Shown here: positions 16,069-24,654 of the stretch, piece by piece
How the letters are laid out: every line of letters starts with the position of its first letter
Position numbering within the stretch: position 1 is the stretch's first letter
Assembly (NCBI GenBank): GCA_963789275.1
Contig: CAWBKF010000056.1
Location: 1 to 64,000 of the forward strand
Direction: 5' to 3'
Origin: DAHUYF01 sp963789275
GTDB taxonomy: Bacteria; Pseudomonadota; Alphaproteobacteria; ATCC43930; CGMCC-115725
Length of the DNA stretch: 64,000 nt
Notes under the pieces: generated by a model
What the model was told of the DNA's origin: nothing
Databases searched by the model: none
What the model saw: the letters and a program-made list of their open reading frames with translations, nothing else
Made by a program: the position numbers and the translations under genes

Positions 16069-19000
16069 TTAAGAAAGGTCGAGCGGCCCCTTCGGCGCCG
16101 CCGGGCAGATGAAGAAATGCGGGCAGCGCGGGCAGGTGACCGGATTGATCTCGGTCGGGAAGTTCCCGTCGTTGATTCCGGAGAGCATCGCCTGCGTCTT
16201 GTCGCGCCGATTGCCGAACTTCTCATCGGTGATCTCGACGAACTCCATGACGCCGTCGGTCAGGTGCAAGGCTTCGACCACAAATCCGTCCTTGAGGTGC
16301 ACCTCACCGGCAAGCCGATAGAGGGTGTATTCGAGTCCGTCATATTCTTCCTTGGTTCGGTAGCCGGTGCGCACGCGCCGCAGAACGACCTTGCCGTCGA
16401 GCATTTCGGCGCGCTCATTCGGTTCGACCACGACACGACCGTTCGGGAAGTCGATCGCAAGCGGCTCCGATTTTTGGAAGCGGCGCCCGGCGCCGGAACG
16501 CACCAACGCGCCGACCAGGCGCGAGGCGAGCTGCCGGTAGTCCCCGGCAAAAGCGTGATCCTTGGGACCGCGATCCTGCCAGATCGATTCGAAGGCGGCC
16601 TCCGCGTCCGCCTCTGCGGGGTCGCCCTCCAAGCGCGCCTGCGACATCCAGCGGATCAGCTGATAAAGGCAATCATGCGTGCGTGCGAAGGCGGTCGCCT
16701 TGCGGGCACCGCCGAGGCCCAGCACGTGCGTATAGAAAAAGCGGCGCGGGCACTTCTGGTAAAGCTCAAGTCGCCGATCGGAGAGGATCCAATCCGGCCC
16801 GTAAGTGATTTCGATGGGCTGCGGCCGCGGGGCATCGGGCGGCAAGGGCGCGGTCGGCGGAGATGCCGTCTCGTGCACCAGCTGCAACAATGGCTTGGTC
16901 AGAAGCTTGGATGAAGAGCGCTTGTCGCCATTTGCGTAAAAGCGCGGCTGATAGAGTCGCAGGTAAGTGCGCGCGCGCGACATCGCTACGAAGAAAAGAC
17001 ACTCCTCCTCTATGGCGTGCGAGTGCTTCGCTTCATCCGAGACGCTGCCTTGCGCGCCCGCAATGAGCCCGATCGGAGGGGGGCAGCGTTGGCCCGTGTA
17101 GGAGGTCGGGAAGCTTCGCGTCGCAAGGCCAGGCAAGTGCACTGCCTCGAACTCAAGGCCCTTGCTGCCATGGACAGTCATTAGCCGGACCGCATCCATA
17201 TGAAGGGCGGGGGCCGGCACTTGCCGCAGATCCCGCTCTTCTGCGAGCAGCACGAGCTGGCGGACCCGATCGAGGGCACGCTGAATCGGAAGGCCGAACC
17301 CGACCGGGCTGTGGTCGCGCAGGAAATTCAGGAATTGCCAGACCGCAACGTTGCGCATCCGCGCCGGAACCGTGGCGGCACCCGCCATGGTGCGGCCGAT
17401 ATCCGTGCGATCGAGCAGATAGGTCGTGAGAAAGTCCCATGGCTGGCTTTGAGGTGCGAGTCCTTTCAGGTCAGCAGCGAGTCGCCGGAAACCGTTGCCG
17501 GCCTCCGTTGACAGGCTCGTCAGGTTGGCGAGCTCGTCGAGCCGCTCCACCGAGCGTTTTCGCTCATCGCGCAAGTGAATAAGAGCAACGTGAATGTCCT
17601 GAAGCGGAATGCCGTAACGCGGCAAGACTCCCACGCGGACCAGCGCATCGCCAAAGGGATCCACGGCGAGACTCATCAACGCCAGGAGGTCGCGGATTTC
17701 GTCGCGCTCGAACAGGCTTCCCAAGTGCAGAACCGGAATGTTGCGTGCCTCAAGCGCGGCGGCGATTTCATTCAGGCGGCGGTTGGAGCGGCAAAGAACC
17801 GCCTGGTCTCGCAGCCGCACGTCCTTCGCTTCCAATTCTCGGATCGCAGCGGCAATGCCTTCCTCTTCGTCTTCGTCGCGATCGAATTTGCGCAGATCAA
17901 GTCCCTCCTGGCCCACGCCGCGATCAGGGGTCAACTTGAGCGCCAGCATGTCTTTGGACGCGCCCATGTCCTTCGCGAAAGCCGTGAATGCATCGATGAC
18001 CTGTTGGGTCGAGCGGTAACTGATCCCGAGCTGGTCGATGTCGGCTGTTGGAAACAATTCGGCTTTGAAACTCGCCACATTGACGGAGGAGGCGCCGCGA
18101 AAGCGGTAGATCGATTGCCGCGCGTCGCCCACGACCCACAAGCGCTTGCCGTCGCCGGCAATGGCTTTCACCAGGCGTACGCTTGCCCGGTTCACGTCCT
18201 GGTATTCATCGACGAGAACATGGCGGTGGCGCAATTGAACGGCCGCTTGGATCGCCTTGTTGTTTTCCAGGAGCAGGGTCGGCCCCATGATCAAGTCGCC
18301 GAAATCCACGGCCTTATGATCGGCCTTCGCGCGCTCATAGCGTTCGTAGACAGCGGCGATCTCAAGACATTTCTTCGCGGCGGCCTGCTTCTCCTCGTCC
18401 TCGCCTGCGTCTTCTTCCATCTTTTGAGCGAGGGCTAGATAGCCTTTGTCGTCGTATAGCTCGTCCTTGGCGCGAGAGATTGCGCTCAAAATCTCTTTCA
18501 AGATCAGGGCGGGGTCCCAAAGATTGCGATAATGAACCAGCGGCAAGGTCGGCAGGATTTCTTCCAGCACAGCAATCGCATCGCTGCGGTCGAACAGAGC
18601 CGGGTCCGGCGGAAGCTTGAACTCCTCATAATGCCGACGAATGAGATCGAGCCCGAAAGCGTGGAATGTTCCGATCCAAATCTTCGGAGCCTTGTCTGGC
18701 GCAGCAACACTAACCCGTTCGGCCAATTCACCGGCGGCACGGTTTGAGAAGGTCAGAACAAGGATCGAAGCGGGATCAACTCCCTCCTCAAGCAAAGAGA
18801 GGATGCGCTTGACCAGCGTCTTCGTTTTACCCGTTCCCGGACCGGCCTGGAGCTGAAACGGCGCGCCGCGATGTGCCGCCGCGCGATCTTGCGCCGGGTC
18901 TGGCCGGGACGGACGGGCCAGGGGGCTGTCGGAGTCTTCATCCGTGGGGGGAGGCGGCAGAAGAATCACATCCAGGATTTGCTGGCGCACGAGCGGCACC

Positions 19001-19497
19001 GGCAAATCGAGCTGCTTGGCGATGTCGGACGCCGTCAGGGCTTGGTCGACAAACATCCGTCGCGCGGACGATCGGGGGAAAAGAAACGCCCGCGCAAACA
19101 CATTGGCTTGCAGCTCCCGGCGCTCATGTGCGCCGTAGTCCTCGACGCGCTGCAGACCGACCGGCGCGGCTTCCATTGAACGCGATGGATCCACGTCCTC
19201 GGCGCTGCAGGCGATGGACCCCGCGTGGATGCATTCGTGCCCGATCTCGTGCGCAACGACGAGCGCGCGTTGCGATTCATTGCCGACATCCTCGGCGAAT
19301 ATCGTGCCGCTTTGATCGTCGAAGACCGCGCGCGCGCCCTTGAGCGCCGGATCGCCTGTCGGAAGCCATGTCAATTCAAGCTTGAGATGCTTGATTGCGG
19401 CATTGACCAGATCCATAGGCTTCTTGGGCGTCCCGTCGCCCGCCACCTGATGGTGCAGGTCCTCCGCAGCCTTCCGGATGGGTTCGAACGAATCCAT
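16069..19497 (-). CDS. ImmA/IrrE peptidase-UvrD helicase fusion with Cys-cluster nuclease-like tail
   Basis: A 1142-aa three-part protein. Residues 1-170 are an ImmA/IrrE-type zinc peptidase: HEIGH at 83-87 and the third ligand in RELQANVFARAFLFP (E128). Residues about 200-840 are a UvrD/Rep SF1 helicase: AGPGTGKT (218-225), VLVDEYQDVN, GISYRST, MTVHGSKGLEFEAVHLPG and VAMSRAR. The last ~230 residues resemble AddB/Cas4-type PD-(D/E)XK domains, with one Cys in YQKCPRRFFY and three in TCPRCPHFFIC that could hold an Fe-S cluster, but the usual DYKTG is RVRTG, so nuclease activity is doubtful. Starts three nt after the HTH-like gene. Likely processes DNA, with the peptidase sensing or cleaving a partner. 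Confidence 0.92.
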   Translation of the reverse strand: MDSFEPIRKAAEDLHHQVAGDGTPKKPMDLVNAAIKHLKLELTWLPTGDPALKGARAVFDDQSGTIFAEDVGNESQRALVVAHEIGHECIHAGSIACSAEDVDPSRSMEAAPVGLQRVEDYGAHERRELQANVFARAFLFPRSSARRMFVDQALTASDIAKQLDLPVPLVRQQILDVILLPPPPTDEDSDSPLARPSRPDPAQDRAAAHRGAPFQLQAGPGTGKTKTLVKRILSLLEEGVDPASILVLTFSNRAAGELAERVSVAAPDKAPKIWIGTFHAFGLDLIRRHYEEFKLPPDPALFDRSDAIAVLEEILPTLPLVHYRNLWDPALILKEILSAISRAKDELYDDKGYLALAQKMEEDAGEDEEKQAAAKKCLEIAAVYERYERAKADHKAVDFGDLIMGPTLLLENNKAIQAAVQLRHRHVLVDEYQDVNRASVRLVKAIAGDGKRLWVVGDARQSIYRFRGASSVNVASFKAELFPTADIDQLGISYRSTQQVIDAFTAFAKDMGASKDMLALKLTPDRGVGQEGLDLRKFDRDEDEEEGIAAAIRELEAKDVRLRDQAVLCRSNRRLNEIAAALEARNIPVLHLGSLFERDEIRDLLALMSLAVDPFGDALVRVGVLPRYGIPLQDIHVALIHLRDERKRSVERLDELANLTSLSTEAGNGFRRLAADLKGLAPQSQPWDFLTTYLLDRTDIGRTMAGAATVPARMRNVAVWQFLNFLRDHSPVGFGLPIQRALDRVRQLVLLAEERDLRQVPAPALHMDAVRLMTVHGSKGLEFEAVHLPGLATRSFPTSYTGQRCPPPIGLIAGAQGSVSDEAKHSHAIEEECLFFVAMSRARTYLRLYQPRFYANGDKRSSSKLLTKPLLQLVHETASPPTAPLPPDAPRPQPIEITYGPDWILSDRRLELYQKCPRRFFYTHVLGLGGARKATAFARTHDCLYQLIRWMSQARLEGDPAEADAEAAFESIWQDRGPKDHAFAGDYRQLASRLVGALVRSGAGRRFQKSEPLAIDFPNGRVVVEPNERAEMLDGKVVLRRVRTGYRTKEEYDGLEYTLYRLAGEVHLKDGFVVEALHLTDGVMEFVEITDEKFGNRRDKTQAMLSGINDGNFPTEINPVTCPRCPHFFICPAAPKGPLDLS

Positions 19498-19500
19498 TCT

Positions 19501-20157
19501 CTAGTCCCGAAAACGGAGCAAACGGCGTTGCTGCTCTTCGCTTAGTCCAGATGTCTTCACCGCTTCCTCGAAACTTTGCCTTGCGGTCGCAGCAGGCTTT
19601 CCCTCCGCCTTGTAGAGTTGGCGGCCGGCCGCGACAGACTCTTGTGGCGCATAGAGGTGCGCAGCCATTGCTTCGGTTTCTTCATCCATCTCCTCAGCGA
19701 GATGCCGGCAATATGTTTTTGGAATTGAAATAGGCTCTATCGTCCTATCCCGCAGCTTCGAAAGGAAGGCGCTATTGATGTCGAGCCGTGATGCGAGCGC
19801 ACGAAATCCCGGCCGATCGAGCGTCGCGAATGGATTTTCCACGGAAGCCGTCGCGGCGCGGGCGGGCGAGGTCGCCGCCCGCGCCTGGCGGCGTTCGTAG
19901 AGCCGGTTTTCAAACTGGCTCATGACGCGCGACACCACGTCGCTGATCGCGTCGGCATCGGCGGGGACATCCTCCTCGTCGCTCTGGTGCATGAGCGAGT
20001 CAACCGCAAGTTCAATGGCGAATTCGGTGAGCGCGTCGGCATGCTGCGGATAGCGCCGCGCGAATTCGTCGAGCAGTTCGGCGTCCGGAACAGCCTTCGC
20101 CAGCGACATAGCGTACATGGCGTCTCGCAGGGACGTTTGGGTGGCGGCGGTGATCAT
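19501..20157 (-). CDS. HTH-like protein downstream of sigma factor; candidate anti-sigma or peptidase target
   Basis: A 218-aa soluble acidic protein of unknown function. The N-terminal half (LLDEFARRYPQHADALTEFAIELA) is helical. Residues about 120-165 (FRALASRLDINSAFLSKLRDRTI, then IPKTYCRHLAEEM) resemble a helix-turn-helix of the Cro/C1 kind. The start ATG (20157) overlaps the sigma-factor stop by four bases and has a perfect AAGGAGG upstream. Context: it sits between an ECF-like sigma factor and an ImmA/IrrE-containing protein. ECF sigma factors commonly have a co-encoded inhibitor, and ImmA/IrrE peptidases are known to cleave HTH repressors, so it may be an inhibitor removed by proteolysis. 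That is inference. Confidence 0.78.
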   Translation of the reverse strand: MITAATQTSLRDAMYAMSLAKAVPDAELLDEFARRYPQHADALTEFAIELAVDSLMHQSDEEDVPADADAISDVVSRVMSQFENRLYERRQARAATSPARAATASVENPFATLDRPGFRALASRLDINSAFLSKLRDRTIEPISIPKTYCRHLAEEMDEETEAMAAHLYAPQESVAAGRQLYKAEGKPAATARQSFEEAVKTSGLSEEQQRRLLRFRD

Positions 20158-20903
20158 AGGTCCTCCTTCAATGTCTTGAGCTGCTTGTCGGCGGCAGCAA
20201 GGCGGTAGCGAATCGTCCGCTTGTCCACCTTGCAAATCTTTGCGGTCTGTTCCTCCGTGTGTCCGATGATGCGGCGGAGCACGACGGCGCGCTTTTGAGC
20301 CGGCGGTAGCTTGTCGAGCGCCTTGATCACCTCGGGCAGGTACAGCCGGTCTTCCTGCGACGGACCGACGCTCGCCATCCGGGACAGCCGGGCCAGCATT
20401 TCCTCATCGAAAGCGGCCTCGCCCTCGCCGTCGTCGGCTTCGGGCAGATCAGTCAGCTCCTTGCGCTCGGACAGCGCCTTGCGGACGTGATCGATCCGAA
20501 GGAAGCGCAACGCCCGTAGAAACTTGCATTCATAAAAGTCCAGCTCGTCCTCGTGCCCTTCCGTGCCGTCTTGCGTGAACATCATCGCGAGATCGCTGAG
20601 AATCTCGTGCTGGACCGACTTGGCGTCCCTCATCCGGCTGTCCGGCACCGTGCGCTCGAGATTGGCCTCGGCGCGCTTGAGGAGCTGCGGCATCAGCACC
20701 CTGGCGATACGGTCCTCGCCGCGGCGGAGGGCATCGCGGAGGAGATGAACGAGACACTCCGACGGCAGGAAATCGCCGGATTGCGGATTTGTCTCGCGCG
20801 CGCGCCGGGAGAGGGCGGCCCAATCCTGGGTCAGTGCGATGTCGGTCTTCCGTTCGATACCCGGCGGGCGGGTTAGGTCCTTCTTCGACAACGGACGTGC
20901 CAT
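20154..20903 (-). CDS. ECF-like RNA polymerase sigma factor
   Basis: A 249-aa sigma-70-family-like protein. Region 2 is suggested by MRDAKSVQHEILSDLAMMF and FYECKFLRALRFLRIDHVRK (about 105-160), matching the helical pattern before an ECF -10-binding helix. Region 4 is clear in LPPAQKRAVVLRRIIGHTEE and QTAKICKVDKRTIRYRLAAA (about 195-235), a -35-reading HTH. An N-terminal ~80-residue extension is unusual for ECF factors. ATG at 20903 follows AAGGGGG; a GTG at 20957 lies inside the promoter element and is rejected. It is the first gene of its operon and is itself preceded by the shared element, which implies positive autoregulation. Confidence 0.85.
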   Translation of the reverse strand: MARPLSKKDLTRPPGIERKTDIALTQDWAALSRRARETNPQSGDFLPSECLVHLLRDALRRGEDRIARVLMPQLLKRAEANLERTVPDSRMRDAKSVQHEILSDLAMMFTQDGTEGHEDELDFYECKFLRALRFLRIDHVRKALSERKELTDLPEADDGEGEAAFDEEMLARLSRMASVGPSQEDRLYLPEVIKALDKLPPAQKRAVVLRRIIGHTEEQTAKICKVDKRTIRYRLAAADKQLKTLKEDL

Positions 20904-20956
20904 CTCGCCCCCTTTCAAGCACCGGCTTTTACCGGGCGTCCAATTCGTTCGGCCCA

Positions 20957-20999
20957 CCCTTCACTAGGTGATCGAAAAAAAGGAGGGGTACCCGGAAAG
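20957..20999 (-). promoter_or_regulatory. Shared ECF-type promoter element, copy 2 (sigma operon)
   Basis: Minus-strand reading starts CTTTCCGGGT and ends GTGAAGGG, with CCGGGT (complement of 20990-20995), a 15-nt spacer and CGATCA (complement of 20969-20974). The sigma-factor ATG at 20903 is 53 nt beyond the element. The remaining bases up to the end of the YhaN-like gene (21000-21100) are AT-richer with no gene. Confidence 0.8.
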
Positions 21000-21100
21000 C
21001 TGAATCCGAAAATCTTTTAAGTCTAATTTCATCAAGAAAAATCAATATGTTAGATGGAGTGATAACACAAGTTACGGAAATAGCGGGAGATCCCGGGCCG

Positions 21101-24100
21101 CTACGCAGCCTGCAAACGTGGCGGCGGGCTGGCGGCCACCGGCAGCGTAACGCTGTTGATCGGGGTGCCCAGGGCTTTTCGCGCGACCTCCAGCAGGTGC
21201 TCGTGGTGCGTGAAGAACAAGACTTGTGTCTTTCTGGCGAGCTCGCCCAAGACGCGGAAGCCTGCCGCCGCGCGCTTGTCGTCGAAGTTGATAAACAGGT
21301 CGTCCGCGATGAACGGCATGGGCTCGGCATGGTCGAGATAGCCCTCGATCGCGGCGATCCGGAGCGCGAGGTAGAGCTGGTCCGCGGTGCCGGTGCTCAT
21401 ACCGCCAACCGGGACCCGTCGGCCGTCATGGCGCAGGCTGGCGAGCTGCATGTTGTCGTGTTCGTCGAATTCAAGCTGCAGCGTTTGGAAAGACCCGCAG
21501 GTGAGGACGGCGAATAGCTGGCCCGCGCGCTTGAGGATCGGCGCCTGCTTCTCCCGCCGGTAGAGATCGATCGCCCATTGCAGCAATACGACGGCGGAGC
21601 GAAGGCGTACATACTGCTCGGCGATCTTGGTCATCTCGGCGAGCGCGGCTTGCCGGTCCGCGGCATCCCTCGCCGCTAGGTCGTCCCCGCCGACGGCCTC
21701 AAAAGTCTGGCGGGCGGTATTGCGGGCCTCGCGCGCTTCCATCAGCCGATTGCGCAATTCCTGCACTTCTTCGGCGACCGTCTGGTCCTTGGCCGCGACG
21801 GCGTCCAGGTCGATGCCCGAGCACTCGGCGCCCAACTCCGCAACCGAAAGACCATCACCATCCTGCGTCAGCACGGTCGTATGCCGATCAAGCTCGGCGC
21901 TGAGCTTCCGCATCTCGTCGGAGCCCTGAATTGCACTCCGCAATTCGTCGGTCGACGCGACACCGGCGTTTTGCTGGAGCTGTGCAATGGTTTCGCGCGC
22001 CTCGCGGCTCGATTCACGGCACTCGTCGATCTTCTCCTGCAAGCCGGTGATGTCTGCGTCCTTTGCGGCCCTCAGATCCCTTACGCGTGCTGCGTGTGCA
22101 GCCTGGCGATCGAGCTCCAAGACAGCTTCCTCGGGATCCGTGCCATTCAGGCGCGGTGCAATGGCGTGCGCCAAGGCCGCCACGTCGGCCTCGAACGCTT
22201 TCACATCGCGCTCGATCTTTTCGATACGCTCATGCCGTAGTTCGTTGATCCGGACTGCCGCCTCGCGCATGTCGTCGATCGCGTTGATCTGCGCTTCGGT
22301 CGTCTCCGGCGTCGCCGTGGCAGCGAGTTGCAGCGCCTTCAGGGCGGCCTGCCACGCGCTCGTCCACTCCGTCCACTCCGCCTCGGCCTTTTCCAGATCC
22401 TTGCGTTTTCGCGTAACCAGGCCCGTCGCCTTGCGGTGCGCCTCATTGAGATCGCGGGCCGTCTTGGCGGCGTTTTCGTGCCGGCGCTCCTGCGCCGCCG
22501 CGGCCTCGATAACCAGATGGAGCGGCTGGGCAGCAAGAGAGGTTGTGGAAACCCCCAACGCCTCAAGTTCGGCTGTGACGAGACGTTTGCCCTCGTCCTC
22601 GCGCAGTTGCCATCCGTCTGTATGCCGCTCAGCCGCCGAGAGCCGCGCGTTCAGGTCCAGGATCTCGGACCGCGTGCGCAGCCACTCGATCATCACGTTT
22701 GGATCTTGTGGCGTGACGGAGCTGACCGACCACAGTGCGGTCCAGGCGGCATCCAGAGTTGTGCGCTCCTGCGCCAATGCCTGTTCTTCCAATGCCAGGG
22801 ATTCCAGCAGGGCGTCCTGCTCGCCGATCTGGCGGCCAATGACCGCAAGCTGCGCGGCAGCGTCGGCGTGCTCAAAGCGCCGATCAGCAGCCGAGTCTGC
22901 ACCGCGCATTGCGGCCTCGAACTCCTGCGCCAACGCATCGGGCGGACCGAAGGCCACCATCTCATCTTCGGAAACCGCAACACCTTCTACATGGCGGCGC
23001 CGGATGATTGACCAGCCGGTATCACGCCGGCCGCGCAAGCGTTCAAGCTCGTCGGCTGCCACGACGTGCTCGTCGGCGATGAGGCGTTCATGGGCTTTCC
23101 GGTGCCGGACGCGCTCCTGCTCCGCATTGCGGATCCGTTCGCGGCAAATCCGCTGCCGCTGCTCCAAGCTCCGGCAGGCGTCTCGGTGGGCTTCAACCGA
23201 AGCCAGCGGGGGAGCCGGCGTCGATTCCAGGACGGCAGCATCGGCGACTGCCGGCCGCAAGAGCTTCAGCAGGCGTGCAATTGCGGTCTGCGCCTCCTGT
23301 TCCCCGCGCTTCGAATTGGCAATCTGGCCGGCGACGTCGCCAAGTTCGCGCGTGGCCTTGATGACCGTCGCGAGCTTTGAGACATCTGTCACCGGCCCAT
23401 GCGCTTCGATTTCCGCTGCGATCTCACCGAGTTTTTCCTCGGCCTCGGCCGTGGCGCTCTTCGCATTCTCTACCGCGCCGGATTGCGCCCCGCGGCGGTT
23501 GAGCAAACCGCGAAGGATCGCAACCTTGGCCTTGGCGGGAATGCGTGCGATCAACTGATCGATATCTCCGCTCCATTCAAGCTCGCCCGCGAGGCGGTTG
23601 AGAGTGGCTTCTGCCGCGGCCAATTCCGCCCGCCGCTTGGGCAGATCGGCTTTCCCGGCGCGAACCTGAATGCGGCGATCTCGGAGCTGTGCGATGTCTT
23701 CGGCACGTGCCAGGAAGGCTTCGTCGAAGATCAAGGCTGCGCATTCCGCCTTAAGCGCCGCGATCTGCTCGCCCAACGTCGCGATGCGCGCCGTGGCGCC
23801 CGCTTCATCCTTCGCGGCCTTCTCCAGAACCTTGGAAGCGTCAGCATCAAACGGGATGACCGCTCGGAGCGCGTCGATAGCGCTTTGTGTCTCCGCGCGC
23901 TTACGCACGTCGCGGCAGACCCGGCGGATGCGGTTGAGCTTGCGCAATTCCGCCGATTTGAGTTCGATTTCGCTTTCGATGACACCATAAGCATCGTTGG
24001 CCGCCTCGAAAGCGCTCTTGAGCGACTGCCACTTGGTGGTCGTCACGACGTCGTCGCGCATCGACGCTTCGGCAGCCTTCAGACGTTCCTCTGCCTGGAA

Positions 24101-24652
24101 ATACTTTCGGTGCGCCGCGCGGCGTGAGGCCCAAAGCGCGTCGGCTTCAGCCTCCATGGCCTTGAGCGTTTCGCGCAGGCCCATGATCCCGGCGCTTGCC
24201 GAGAACAGCATCTGGCCGACATCGTCCTGCGCTTGCAAGATTTCCTTACCGCCTTGGCGCAAGCGCTCGTGATCGAGGCTGAACATCCGCGTGTAAAATC
24301 GGCGATCGGCGCCGGCAAGAAACGGGGCAAGCGCCCCCTCGCCCGAAGGGATAGGCGTGTCGTCGTCGCCCAGCAACGTGTCCTTGTTGCCCTTGCGGCG
24401 GCGCACCTTGAGCGTATCGCCTCCCTTCTCCAGAAGCGCGCCCACGCGCATGGCGTTGTACTCGTGCAAGAAGTTACGGGGCGAGTTCGCCGGGATGCCG
24501 AAGAGCAGGTCTTCGACGCCGTTCATCGCCGTCGACTTTCCGGCTTCATTCTCGCCAAGCAGCATCTGAAAGTCCGGTTTGCCGGCCGGCAGGGCGACGA
24601 TGGCGTCGGTGAAGTGACCGTATCGAAGCAGATCGAGCTGCCGGATGCGCAT
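21101..24652 (-). CDS. YhaN/SbcC-like AAA ATPase (Rad50-type)
   Basis: A 1183-aa SMC/Rad50-like ATPase of the YhaN (AAA_27) type. Walker A GENEAGKST is at 33-41. A long coiled coil occupies about 170-1050. The C-terminal half-site has the signature GGMSTGTADQLYLAL (1083-1097) and Walker B MPFIADDLFINFDD (1112-1125). Such proteins pair with an Mre11/SbcD-like nuclease to handle DNA ends and hairpins. Its ATG is two nt after the YhaO-like stop, so the pair is one operon, itself led by the shared promoter element. I avoid the symbol sbcC because the AAA_27 features fit YhaN better. Confidence 0.9.
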   Translation of the reverse strand: MRIRQLDLLRYGHFTDAIVALPAGKPDFQMLLGENEAGKSTAMNGVEDLLFGIPANSPRNFLHEYNAMRVGALLEKGGDTLKVRRRKGNKDTLLGDDDTPIPSGEGALAPFLAGADRRFYTRMFSLDHERLRQGGKEILQAQDDVGQMLFSASAGIMGLRETLKAMEAEADALWASRRAAHRKYFQAEERLKAAEASMRDDVVTTTKWQSLKSAFEAANDAYGVIESEIELKSAELRKLNRIRRVCRDVRKRAETQSAIDALRAVIPFDADASKVLEKAAKDEAGATARIATLGEQIAALKAECAALIFDEAFLARAEDIAQLRDRRIQVRAGKADLPKRRAELAAAEATLNRLAGELEWSGDIDQLIARIPAKAKVAILRGLLNRRGAQSGAVENAKSATAEAEEKLGEIAAEIEAHGPVTDVSKLATVIKATRELGDVAGQIANSKRGEQEAQTAIARLLKLLRPAVADAAVLESTPAPPLASVEAHRDACRSLEQRQRICRERIRNAEQERVRHRKAHERLIADEHVVAADELERLRGRRDTGWSIIRRRHVEGVAVSEDEMVAFGPPDALAQEFEAAMRGADSAADRRFEHADAAAQLAVIGRQIGEQDALLESLALEEQALAQERTTLDAAWTALWSVSSVTPQDPNVMIEWLRTRSEILDLNARLSAAERHTDGWQLREDEGKRLVTAELEALGVSTTSLAAQPLHLVIEAAAAQERRHENAAKTARDLNEAHRKATGLVTRKRKDLEKAEAEWTEWTSAWQAALKALQLAATATPETTEAQINAIDDMREAAVRINELRHERIEKIERDVKAFEADVAALAHAIAPRLNGTDPEEAVLELDRQAAHAARVRDLRAAKDADITGLQEKIDECRESSREARETIAQLQQNAGVASTDELRSAIQGSDEMRKLSAELDRHTTVLTQDGDGLSVAELGAECSGIDLDAVAAKDQTVAEEVQELRNRLMEAREARNTARQTFEAVGGDDLAARDAADRQAALAEMTKIAEQYVRLRSAVVLLQWAIDLYRREKQAPILKRAGQLFAVLTCGSFQTLQLEFDEHDNMQLASLRHDGRRVPVGGMSTGTADQLYLALRIAAIEGYLDHAEPMPFIADDLFINFDDKRAAAGFRVLGELARKTQVLFFTHHEHLLEVARKALGTPINSVTLPVAASPPPRLQAA

Positions 24653-24654
24653 GA

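Noticed and set aside
20903..20957. Upstream GTG start for the sigma factor
   Set aside because: It would put the start inside the promoter element and leaves the good ribosome-binding site of the ATG at 20903 unused.
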